Origin: Neurospora intermedia
Lineage: Eukaryota > Ascomycota > Sordariomycetes > Sordariales > Sordariaceae
DNA: 64,000 nt
Assembly (NCBI GenBank): GCA_037102815.1
Contig: BTPP01000001.1
Coordinates: forward strand, 3,683,001 to 3,747,000
Direction: 5' to 3'
Shown here piece by piece: positions 23,937 through 34,470 of this stretch (position 1 is its first letter; the number at the start of each line of letters is the position of its first letter). A program made the translations under genes and the position numbers. The notes under the pieces were generated by a model. The model saw only the letters and a program-made list of their open reading frames with translations. It did no database searches and was not told the DNA's origin.

Positions 23937-25667
23937 CTACTGAACCGCCCGTCCCTCCCTCTTCTCATCATCCAACTCACTCGTCACTTTCTCCATATGG
24001 CCCGTCTCCATCTCCAAATCGTCCAGCTGCTTGCCCTGCTGCTTTTGAAGGTTCATACCCGCCGGCAGTGCCTTCTCAAACTCTCTACCCCTCTTCTCGG
24101 GCCCAAACGCCGTGGTGACCACGATGCCCATCACAATAATTGCAGTAGCAATGCCCATAGTCGGGCCATAGGCCTCGACCAGCTTTCCGGTATGGCTGAC
24201 AATATGGATCTTCTCCGACACGGCATTAACAATCTGTGCGGACGGGGACGATATCATGTTGCCGACCTGGTACGTGATTCCGGGAAACGAGGAGCGGAAC
24301 GCGGGCGGCGCCAGCTCGTTCAGGTGGATTGGGATGACCCCCCAAGCTCCTTGGACGAAGAATTGCATGAAGAAGCCGGTGGCGGACAGCGCGCGCTCGG
24401 AATTGGGAAGGATCCATGCGGGGATTATACAGCCGCTGATGAGCGAGGAAACAATGATGGTCCGCCGGCGGCCAAAGTATTGGCTGAGGTAGCCAATGAT
24501 GGTACCGCCCACACAAGCGCCGGCCTTCATGATGATACTGGCACGGCTGGCGCCCGAGTTATCCAGTTCCTTCGCTTTAAGTGCGAAGGTGGTGTAATTG
24601 TCCTGGGAGGTGTGGCTGTAGTCTGTTTGTGGTAAGGACAGTCAGAGTGGCTCCGTCAATGGCTGGCTGCAAAAAGAACCTGTGTGGGCGAAACTTACAG
24701 TTGAACCAAGTCATCAAGATGCAGCAGTAGACGCACATCTTCCACTCTTGGCGAAGCATCACCTTGGTTTCCCTCCAGAACTGGGACGGGTTGGCGTGCG
24801 CCTTGCCTTCCTTACGTGCCTCAAGGAACTGCTTGGACTCGGGGAAGAAGCAGCGGATGAGGCCAACACCAATGGACAAACCAGCAGCAATCCAAAATAC
24901 GGTCTTCCAGCTATCGGTATCGCCACCGACCCCAAGATTGGCGCACGCGGCGCACACATAACCAAAGGCGTAACCTTGCTGAAGAATACCTGACATCAAA
25001 CCTCGAGCGTCGACCGGGCTGTTCTCCAAGGCCATTGCAATTGCGTTACCGTACCTGTAATTAGGGTTTATCAGCATGACCAACCTTATTGACAACGGGA
25101 TACTGAGGACGAAGGGGGGGGGGGGGGGGGGGGGGGGGGGGGAACTTACACTCCACCCATAAACAATCCAAACAAAGCTCTCACGCCAAGGAACTGCGCA
25201 TATGTCGAGCTGTAGATGGTAGCAATCTGCAGGATGCCCAAAACAATCATGTTGACCACCATAGGCCACTTTCTCCCCCATCGATCACCAGCCAGACCAA
25301 ACGCAGCGGCACCGATCGACCGAAGCAGCAGCGTCAACGTAATCGCTGTCGACACACTGGTTTTGGTGACTCCATAGTAGGCCGCCAGCTTGACCTGCTG
25401 GATGGACAAGGCATGGAAGTCAAAGGCATCGGCACTCCAGGCGCAGAATCCGACCAGAAAGCAGATCCAGTCACGGCCTGAGAGCTGGGCGAGCAAGCTG
25501 ATGGGGTTCTTCAGAGGCACTGGCTTTGCCCATTCTGTTGCAGTCTCGCCGTACACGTTGGTCACGACGACGCGCTGCTTCCAGATGAAGAGATCCTTCC
25601 ATGACTGACGGGCTGTGGGGAGGATGCCCTTGGCGACAGGGTCGGCGGGCTCGTAGGTTGATTCCAT
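23937..25667 (-). CDS. Jen-type monocarboxylate/proton symporter (MFS)
   Basis: Three exons (25667-25150, 25054-24699, 24622-23937) give 519 aa with about 12 hydrophobic segments of the major facilitator superfamily. The Jen signature NXX[S/T]HX[S/T]QDXXXT is met exactly by N291-Y-Y-S-H-T-S-Q-D-N-Y-T-T303, which spans the second intron junction and so confirms it. The MFS loop GLAGDRWGRKWPMV lies between TM2 and TM3. Jen1/Jen2 proteins import lactate, pyruvate or dicarboxylates at the plasma membrane on poor carbon sources; which acid is carried here is not clear. The long soluble N-terminus (MESTYEPADPVAKG) and a charged C-terminus with Lys residues fit regulation by ubiquitin-driven endocytosis, an inference. 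Intron 1 holds a 29-nt G homopolymer (plus strand). Confidence 0.9.
25114..25142. repeat. Homopolymer of 29 G (C on the coding strand) inside an intron
   Basis: An uninterrupted run of 29 G on the plus strand lies in intron 1 (25149-25055) of the Jen-type transporter, directly downstream of the GTAAGT donor on the coding strand, where it reads as C29. Its exact length may be affected by sequencing slippage. Confidence 0.9.
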
Positions 25668-27692
25668 GGTTGCGTCTTTGTTGATGAGTGAATGAACGAA
25701 GACTTGTATGACAGAGGTGTTGATACCTGGAATGTGTACTCCCACAACGATGTGTGGTTTGTTTGAGACCCGATCAAATATTCAAGAGTTATGAGCCGGG
25801 CTTGGAGTAAGAATAACGAGATGGATGAAGGTGAAGAAAGGGAACCCAAAAGAAGAGGGGAAGACATCAATTTGAACCTGTGTCGGGTTCCTGCCGCTAG
25901 GGCTCAGCTTTAATATATTCGCAATACACAGCGTATATACATCGCACATCGTTTTCGTCTTCGGTATTGGTTGTGTCCACGCTTTTGGAAAAAAGAGGGG
26001 TTGCCTCCTTTCTCTTCGGTTGACTAGCCCGTCTTCAGCGGCAGAGCGGAAGTGCAGTGTTCAACAGTAGATGGTTGAATCTTGATTGACAAAGCTGAGT
26101 GAGCCACCATGGATGTGCAGGCAAACCCCCGCGTGCCAACAGGTTCCTCATGGCCAGTCATGATCATGATCCCATTGCCAGCCACATCAACGATCGAGAG
26201 AAATCTGAAGAACAGCCGTGAGCGTACTGTGGTAGATGTCCCATAAGGGCGGGAATGATGTCGAGACACCGGTACAATTCTTGCTGTCGGGCAGTCTTGT
26301 CCACTCGTTGTCTGAGTAAGCCTCTTCCCTAGGAATCCTCCTCCAACTTTACTTCATCTGGTAGCCTTCTTCATCTTGGCAGCTGTCAGCTTGCCTTTCG
26401 TCTTCGCGCGATGCCAATCCGGGGAATATGTTGGTGAAATGGGGGAGGTCATGTCATCGCTCTTGGTCGATGGAGTGGTTTGCCAAGGGGGAAGCTTAGC
26501 TTACTCTGACAGTTGCTTGATATCTTTAAAGCTTCGGTACCAAGAAAAGGGCGAGACTTGGCTGTTGATCTAACAAGTGAGGAGAACCTGGCTCGGCCCT
26601 GCAGGTGGCACTCACGGTATTCTGGGGAAAGACTAGTAAGACAGGGATAACATGTGCGTGGTTCCCCCCTAGTGGTTCCCCAGGCCAGCCGACCCAATGG
26701 TACATCATGTTTCCTTCGGGGGTTTGCTGACATCCAGACCGTTATCCGGGCTCTGAGGGCTGATTGGTTTCTGGTTTGCGGGGAAGTGGAAATCTTTTGG
26801 AGTTTGGAACTTATGATTGTGATCCGTTGGGAGATGGAGGAGACCACGCCAGCTCCAGTCTTACCCGCAAGCCAGAGAAGTCCAAAGTCCCAAACTAGCG
26901 CTGATCAAGGGAAGACAGAGAGACGAAAGAATCATCTCTCCAAGATTATTCGAGGCCAAGAAACTGGGAGAATGTTACCACATGGAGTTTGATACCATTA
27001 AGGCTCGCTGTGCGTAACAAACGCGTTGAAAGACTCAGAATCTCGGAAGATGTGGCACATAGGGCATCGAAAAGTTCTGTTGGTGACTGTCTTGTCTGCG
27101 GGGCCCCAGTATGGCGGCAAGGCTTTGAAAGAGCGCTACTGCATCAAGCACACAGTAAACATCCAACCGTAGCTTTGGGTGACCCAATTCGACATATGTG
27201 TTTCTTACAACGTTTCACTGCATCGTGAACAGTGAAACTAGCTCAGTCGGCCAGAGGGATGAGGATTGATCGTACCAGATCCAGCCAATACGTGGAAAAT
27301 GATCATAACCAACCGAATAATTCTTTCACCGCTCTTCATGCGTTAAGTTCTTCGTTCGAGATCAACTAGGTTGCCTTTCCAGTCGCCAGTGGGTATGATT
27401 CTCGACATCGCCGAAGATAAGTTCAGAGGAAGGTGATGAATGCTGCCACACCAGTTCTCTCGACCAGCTTATGCGTGGATACAGTACATTCCAGTACTGA
27501 TTCGTTTGTTAGTTCGAAACCTCGGTCATCACCTTGTTCAAACAGGGCTTCTTTTTGTGGGACTTGGTGTCCAAATAACATTAACCGTACTCCGTGCGTC
27601 TTCGGGTGATACACGGCATCGTAAGCTGGTGAAACTGTCGTTCATTCCACCCAAAGATTGAAACACCTTCCTCTTTCACCCTGAGCCGCTTA
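25668..27692. other. Gene-poor region upstream of the Jen-type transporter
   Basis: No protein-like frame is recognised over 2 kb. The first few hundred bases are the transporter promoter and leader. The rest is mixed-composition sequence, possibly decayed repeats, next to the MITE. Confidence 0.45.
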
Positions 27693-27700
27693 TAGTTTCA

Positions 27701-28053
27701 CGAGGCAGCTAAAGTCACGGTGTATCCAGATAAAGTCACGGTATCTAACCTAAAGGGGATGTCCCCACATGGGGATGCCAGATGGTATACTTTCTGGTTC
27801 ATGACCGGAGAGAACAGATTTTACAACGTCAAGTTTGAGCCGCCAGTGTTAATCAAATTGAGCTATGGCGAGAATTGCGATGGGTTCTACTAAGAGTAGA
27901 CACTTTCTTGTGCCAGCGTAAGCGATGTAGTACATGTTCAAGGTCAAATTGTTGAACCTTCTTGAGGGTCTAGAAGACGACGGATGGAGGGGCATTCCCT
28001 TTGGGTTAGACACCGTGACTCTATCTGGAAACACCGTGACTTTAGCTGCTCCG
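27701..28053. mobile_element. 353-bp MITE, hAT-like (8-bp target-site duplication)
   Basis: The ends are inverted repeats of about 66 nt. The left arm, 27701-27766, starts CGAGGCAGCTAAAGTCACGG. The right arm, read inward on the minus strand from 28053, starts CGGAGCAGCTAAAGTCACGG. The arms differ at only a few positions, mostly transitions. Each arm has two AAAGTCACGGT motifs 21 nt apart. The element is flanked by the direct repeat TAGTTTCA at 27693-27700 and 28054-28061, an 8-bp target-site duplication as made by hAT transposases. The interior of about 220 bp codes for nothing, so the element is non-autonomous. The superfamily assignment rests on duplication length only. Confidence 0.75.
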
Positions 28054-28061
28054 TAGTTTCA

Positions 28062-28692
28062 TGATCTTCCCCGCTCCTGTAGAAAGCTTTTCCATGTATC
28101 ACAAGGATACCTGTAAAATCAGTACCATAGCCTCGGGTAGGTCTGCACTCATCATCCAACTTTGTAAACGGTGCCGAATGTGGGTTGAAAATGCAGGATT
28201 GCCTCCTCTGCAACTTGGACCAATTCCCGGAAGGAACTCATAGTCTCCTGACGGTAATATGTCGGCAACGAAGGTCGGGCTTGGCGGGTTTACATGGTGA
28301 CTGCCAAGGACGGCCGTTCCTTTGAGCTGGAATCCATTTTCCGTGGACAGTGCTCTACCTCCCTATCAACTTGCGGCGCTCGAATAAAACCAGGGTCTTA
28401 TACCCACTTCAAGGAAGAAGACAAGAAGTTATAATGTGGGGAGGAACCAGTGCCGCCAGAAGAACGGAGCTTAAAGGTGTTGCCTGGTTTGTGTATTGTA
28501 GTGATGTGGCAAGGAAGGACGAAATGCATATATCTTGTGTTTACGCACCGTTTGTGAGGACAAGAAATAAATACGCAAGCTTAGTAAGTCTACGCGTCTG
28601 TAAATTAGGCCATAACATTAAGTACATGGAGGCACCAGAACTGGTAAATCCGAAGGTACCTGGGCGAACGTGTAAGCACGAACCGAGAACAT
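28062..28692. other. Intergenic between MITE and aldo-keto reductase 3' end
   Basis: No gene is recognised in this stretch. Confidence 0.5.
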
Positions 28693-29714
28693 CTAGTCCG
28701 CATCAGTAGGATCCCTACGTACCGCCAAGCGTCAGTAAGTCAGCGCACCACTCGAGGATTTGAATGAGGGGAAATCTTACCAATCAGTAACCAACTTCTC
28801 ATCCAACCCATCCAGTTTCTTCATATCCTCCTCGGCCAACTCAAACCTACCCACATCCGCATTCTCTACCAACCTCTCCTTCTTGGTACTTTTCGGCAGC
28901 GTCACGAACCCATGCTGCACCGACCACCTAACCAACACCTGCGCGGGCGTAACCCCGTACTTCTTTGCCACCGCTGTCAAGACGGGATGCTTCATGCGCA
29001 TCCCTCTCGCCAGCGGCGCGTACGCCTCGATGACAATACCATACTTCTCGCACGCGGCCCTGATCTCCGGCTGCGTGTTGAATGGATGGCATTCAATCTG
29101 GTTCACGAGAGGCTTGATTTTAAAAGGTGCTGACATGACCTCGTCCAGATGCTTGACGCCGTAGTTCGAGACGCCCGCCATCTTGACCTCGCCCGCGAGT
29201 ACCGCATCTTCGACCGCTTTCCAGCTGGTCATCCGGGCTTCGCGGCCGCCGAGCGGGCTGTGCAGGAGGAACAGGTCAATGTAGCCAAGTCCAGAAGCCT
29301 TTACTGACTTGGAGATCGAAGCACGAACGGCGTCGTAATTGGTGCTGTTGTCGCGCAGCTTGCTGGTGAAATGAACGTCTTTGCGGGCGAGGCCCGCGGT
29401 GTTTTCGGGGGAGGAGAGGAAGGAGAGGATGGCTTGGCCGGCTTCGCGTTCGTTGTAGTACCATTGGGCGCTGTCGAAGCCGCGGTAGCCGGCGCCAAGA
29501 GCCCAGCGGACCGCGCGTGTGGTCTCGGGGCCGGACATCATGTAAAGGCCGAGTTGGATTTGGGGAATGGAGAGGCCATTGGAGAGCTTGGTGGGTGTTA
29601 ATGAGATGCGAAGCGAACCTCTTGGGCTTATGATGTTGGAGATGAGGGGAGTTTCAGCATGTCTAATCGTACCTTGACTCTGCGGCTCAACATGTCTGTC
29701 ACAGTTTCTGGCAT
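28693..29714 (-). CDS. Aldo-keto reductase
   Basis: Three exons (29714-29673, 29586-28781, 28714-28693) give 289 aa, the usual size for the family. The N-terminus across intron 1 reads VKLSNGLSIPQIQLGLYMM, which matches the AKR first strand and so supports an unusual AAG acceptor. The catalytic tetrad is visible: D52 (GYRGFDSAQWYYNE), Y57, K90 (FTSKL) and H123 (LLHSP). NIECHPF-type and IKS-type cofactor segments appear as NQIECHPFNTQPE and LPKSTKKERLVEN, so NADPH is the likely cofactor. The short last exon adds DPTDAD after VTDW, a common fungal AKR ending; without it a TAA would follow at once within the intron. The substrate is unknown. If exon 1 is wrong, the next ATG is at 29541. Confidence 0.85.
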
Positions 29715-30408
29715 TTTTTACTCTTTTTGTTCAGTTCGTCGAATTTGTTCAGAAAGTTGGGTAGGTGTTGTCTGCCCTGTGAGGTGAAAATGAGCATACT
29801 TATTGTTGTCGGGTTGATGTTGGACTTAATCATCAAAGGCCCCACTCTTCCGGCGGACGATGACAACATCGCCGGATATATTTCGGTTTTGTCAATTACC
29901 GTATTAGTTGGACATTGCGCGCAATTCCTTGCCTTGCCTTGTATTGTACATAGCGACCATTGTTACGTCAGAAAGCTGTCATGCGACTCCACAATGCGAA
30001 ATAAACCCCGGTAGGGGCTAAGCGTGTTGTAATCGCTTACTGAACTGCACGCTAGGTATTAGACTGACAGAAGAAAAGGTTCGTTATTGATATCTCATAG
30101 CCATAGTATCTCGAGATCAAGTGATACCTGGAATATTCCAAGTCTTGTGATATTCTCGTTCGCATACTAGCAATGACACCTAGATATGTTTTCCAATCTG
30201 TAAGGCGTCCTTGTCGTATGGTCAGCAAGATGTATACAAGGAGCCGGGATCGTGGAAGGCTACCGTACCTTAAGGCCGACATGCCCCTTTCCTCCCACTT
30301 GAATTCTGTCCTCTTGAAGCCACCCTTTGTGACCTAATCAATGACGGACGCAATCTGCCCCTTTGCATTTTGACCCAATGTGCACCTGAAACACCCCACG
30401 CTAGCCTC
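29715..30408. other. Intergenic upstream of the aldo-keto reductase
   Basis: This is the aldo-keto reductase promoter and the fal1 3' UTR. No gene is recognised. Confidence 0.5.
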
Positions 30409-31746
30409 TTAGGAGATAAGGTCGGCAACATTCATGGGCATCTCATCAATCTGGGTCGAGTAGTACACTGTATCTCCCGTTAGCAAAAGAAGGCGCTGAG
30501 GTTAGAATGTCCGAAACTTACACTCGATATCACGCAAGATGCGGACATCCTCGCTAGTAACGAAGTTGATGGCAACACCCTTGCGACCGAATCTACCCGA
30601 ACGACCGATGCGGTGAATGTAGTTTTCACGGTTGCTGGGAAGATCATAGTTGATAACCAAGCTAACCTGCTGAACATCGATACCGCGGGCCCACACATCG
30701 GTCGAGATCAGCACTCTGCTATTGCCCTGTCTGAAATCCTGCATAATGCTGTCTCTCTCCTTCTGGGGCATATCGCCGTGCATGCTGCTGACAGTGAAGT
30801 TGGCTTCGCGCATCTTGTCGGTCAACCAGTCGACCTTCCGGCGGGTGTTGCAGAAAATAACGGCTTGTGTAATAGTTAACGTGTCGTAGAGATCGCAAAG
30901 AGTATCGAACTTCCAGTCCTCCTTCTCCACAGCAATGAAGTACTGCTTCAGACCCTCGAGGGTCAACTCGTCACGCTTGACCAGGATACGAACAGGGTCG
31001 GTCATGAACTTGGTGGTCATGTCGAGCACATCATAAGGGAGGGTGGCAGAGACGACAACGACTTGAGTGGCAGGCGGAAGATAGCGGTACACATCGTAGA
31101 TCTGCTCGCGGAAACCCTGGTTGAGGAGCTCATCGGCTTCATCGAGAACCAGCATCTTGATGTGTCTGGTGCGGAGATGACGGCGGCGAATCATGTCGGC
31201 AACACGACCAGGAGTGCCAGAGACAATGTGTTGACCATAGTCGAGCTTGCGAATATCCTCTCCAACGTTGGTGCCACCAATGCAAGCATGGCATTGAACG
31301 TTCATGTAATCTCCCAAAGCCATCACAACGCTCTGAATCTGGGTCGCAAGTTCGCGGGTCGGGGAAAGGACGAGGGCCTGGGTCTCGCGCACGGCGGTGT
31401 CGATGACCTGAAGCATGGAGATCGAGAAAGTGGCTGTTTTACCGGTACCGGACTGGGCCTGGGCGATGGTATCGCGACCCTTGCAGATCTGAACAATGGC
31501 GCGGGACTGGACAGCAGAGGGGGACTCATATCCGTAGGCGTAGATACCACGAAGGAGACTCTCTGTTTGAAGAACTGGTTAGTTTCAGTCCAATCGACAG
31601 AGCCACAGCGACCACGAAATATATGCGATGCGACAAGACCTACCCTTCAAGGACATCGACTCGAAAGTCGGATGAACCGTTACCTCCTTGGAGGTGGAAA
31701 ACTGAATCTTTTCATCGGCCTTGCGATCGATTCCGCCGTCAGCCAT
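30409..31746 (-). CDS. fal1: DEAD-box RNA helicase eIF4A-III / Fal1
   Basis: Three exons (31746-31644, 31562-30522, 30467-30409) give 400 aa, the length of eIF4A-family helicases. Motifs run in order: the Q motif near PSAVQSRAI, motif [23 protein letters not shown] in [12 protein letters not shown], and C-terminal [12 protein letters not shown]-like and [11 protein letters not shown] segments. The tail [18 protein letters not shown] is typical of eIF4A3 rather than eIF4A1. In animals eIF4A3 is the anchor of the exon junction complex; in yeast Fal1 acts in 40S ribosome biogenesis. Both roles are possible here. Introns are 81 and 54 nt. The gene is divergent from prp9 with 585 nt between start codons. 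Confidence 0.94.
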
Positions 31747-32331
31747 GTTGGGCGATTTTGACGATGGATTGAATATGTTTCTGAGGTGTGTCAGGACCGA
31801 GGATGCGATGTTGTGGGTGCGGATGTTGACGCTGAGTTCGACCGGAGTGTTGACTTCGTTATTGGAAATTATTTCAGCACCCGAGACAAAAACAGTCCAC
31901 TGTACCGAAAGCGCGACAGTGATTGACGATGGATATGCGATGTCGACGTGTGGCGGCACTGGAGTGGAGCTTTCCCGTTGAATGTCAAAAAAAGTTGCCA
32001 AGATGACAAGCCCTCAGGTCGGCAGAATGTCGGCCAACCTTATTTAATGGAACGACGGGGGATCTGTGACAGGGCAGTTGGTGGATTTCGCTAAGGACTT
32101 GCCGGGGAGTCCTTTGCCTGCCGCGACGTGTTTCTCTGCTGTTCTTTCTGGACTTCGTACACGGAAGCAATTGGTGGCGCCGAAAAAGCACGTTTCAACA
32201 ACCTCTCTTCTAGAAATCATCCTAGTTTTCCAATTCACAATTCTGCATCCCGACACGACAAGTCCGGCTCTTCTACGCGCATTTTCACTTCTTATCGAAT
32301 AGGAGAATTCGCGGGTGTCACATTGGCCAAC
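31747..32331. other. Divergent promoter region between fal1 and prp9
   Basis: This 585-bp spacer must hold both promoters and leaders. No gene is recognised and no TATA box stands out. Confidence 0.5.
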
Positions 32332-33894
32332 ATGTTGATCGAAGAGCAGAGATACATCCACGAGGATCTCGAACGCCTCGAGCAGGGTATCGCGGACCGT
32401 TTGCGCGACGAGCCAAAACAGGCATGTTTCCTCCACGCGAAGTTTCTCTCAAGACCCTCTGTTCTGACACTTTCTTAGATTCATGAACGTCTTAATCGTG
32501 ACCATGAGATATCCCAACTCCTCGACCAGATTCAACACCAGTCCCGTGAGCTTCTTCCCCTATACGAGGACAAGACTGGAGTGCGCTCCAAGGAAATCCA
32601 GCAGATTGGCAGTGGTGACCCCTTCGAGGAATTCTACAAACAAGTAGCCAGTATCAAGGAACACCACTCGCGGTACCCAAATGAGCAAGCCGAGAACTCG
32701 GAAAACTGGTACCGGCCGCGGAAGCAGGGCGACGATCAGCCATTTTTGGTGGAAAGCATGTTCTCGGGCGAAGAGGCATACGGCCGTTTCTTCGATTTGC
32801 ACGCCAGCCACGAATCCTACCTCAATCTTCCTAATGTGAAGCGACTCCCGTATATGCAGTATCTTGAAGTTTTTGACAACTTCCAACCCGGTTATGGTGG
32901 AGTCAAGCGGGCCGACAAGTTGACAGACCAATATTTCAAGTACCTCGGCGAGTTGATGGAGTATCTGGAATCCTTCATCCGACGTACGCGACCACTCGAA
33001 AATCTCGAAAAGGTGTTTGGTGGCTGGGACAAGGAATTCGATTCGGCTTGGGAAAAGGACGAAATTGAAGGTTGGCGCAAGGAGAAGCAGGCGGCCAAGG
33101 GTTCCGCGACAGACCGGACTCTGAGCAGCGCTGACGCGGTTTGGTGCGAGGCATGCGAGAAGGAGTTCAAGAACGAAAACGTTTACAAGAACCATCTTTC
33201 CGGCAGGAAGCACATCAAGGCCGCTGAGGTGTTGGCGGCGATTCACGGAGAGTCGGCCAACGGTACATCAAACGGCACGGTTGCCCCGCTAGCGCATCGG
33301 CTCAAGGAACGGGCGGTCGCTGAGAGGGAGTACCGCATCAAGAAGCTTGCCAGTGCTATGAAGACGGAGCGGGACGACACAAGAGTGAACGTTGAACGTA
33401 GGCAGGGCATGACGGAGCGTGAGCGGCAACAAGAGTTGGAGAATCTCTACAACACCACGTTCAGAAGGCAGGCTAAGGAGGCTGAGGAAGACGAGGATGA
33501 TGGCGGAGATGACAAGATCTACAACCCGCTCAAGCTACCACTGGCTTGGGACGGAAAGCCGATTCCCTTCTGGCTCTACAGGTTGCATGGTCTGGGTCAA
33601 GAGTTTCCCTGCGAGATCTGTGGCAACTTTGTCTACCGCGGCCGGCGTGCTTTTGATAAGCACTTCAACGAGACAAATCACATCACCAACCTGAAGCGTC
33701 TGGGCATCACAAACACACATCTGTTCCGAGACATCACGTCTATAGAGGAGGCGGTGAGGCTCTGGAACAAGATCCAAGGTGACTCGAGAAAGACCAACGT
33801 GGATGAGGGCTCGATCGTGCAGATGGAGGACGCTGAGGGTAATGTCATGCCAGAGAAGGTATATCTTGATCTGCAGAAGCAGGGTCTGCTTTGA
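32332..33894 (+). CDS. prp9: Splicing factor SF3a subunit 3 (SF3a60 / Prp9)
   Basis: Two exons (32332-32421, 32479-33894) give 501 aa, the same length as human SF3A3. The start MLIEEQRYIHEDLERLEQ is the family's N-terminal helix. Conserved segments follow (YKQVASIKEHHSRYPNE, and SGEEAYGRFFDLHASHESYLNL). There is a U1-type C2H2 finger CEACEKEFKNENVYKNHLSGRKH near 212-234 and the C-terminal finger CEICGNFVYRGRRAFDKHFNETNH near 405-428. It is part of the 17S U2 snRNP and helps form the prespliceosome with SF3a66 and SF3a120. The 57-nt intron must use a GC donor (CAG|GCATGT) with a CTGAC branch and TTAG acceptor, because both flanking exons are conserved and in frame only with this cut. Confidence 0.94.
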
Positions 33895-34470
33895 GAGGTG
33901 TTAGAAGATGGATGAGATAGGTAGAGGATTTCATGATTAGTAAAGATCAAAACTCCACATTGAGAGGATAACATAATACCCAAAAATCCTCCCATTCACA
34001 ATAGACTTACGAATTCGGACCACTACAAGAATAAATGTTCGACATTTCATCCTGAACCAGCAGAGCAGCCAAGGGCTTAGAAAGCTTGGACCCACTAAGT
34101 GGGGCATAGCGAGGTCAAGGGCGTGAAATGATTGGGCAGCCATTCCGGGTACTGCGGCCATGAATAAACAACATCCTGTAAACAAAGACGGCAACTTCCA
34201 CTTCTTCACTGTTACCAATTTTCATCACATCAAACCGGGTTACGCTTTGCTTTTTGCATCTCGAAGATACCTCAATCGCCCAATGGGTGCAATCAACGAA
34301 CGTTCGGTACTTCTTGGCGACTGTCCTGACTGACGTGACACTCGGTTCACATCTAATTCAACATCAAGCAAATCGTTCACCGGGAAATCCGCAAAAACAA
34401 CCAAACGTCACGACAACCTCACCTATAGAAAACAATTCCACCTCCTTCCCAAGAGGGGAAAACAGGCACG
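33895..34470. other. Intergenic between prp9 and slx1
   Basis: This is the prp9 3' UTR and slx1 promoter/leader; the last 120 nt are A/C-rich. No gene is recognised. Confidence 0.5.
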
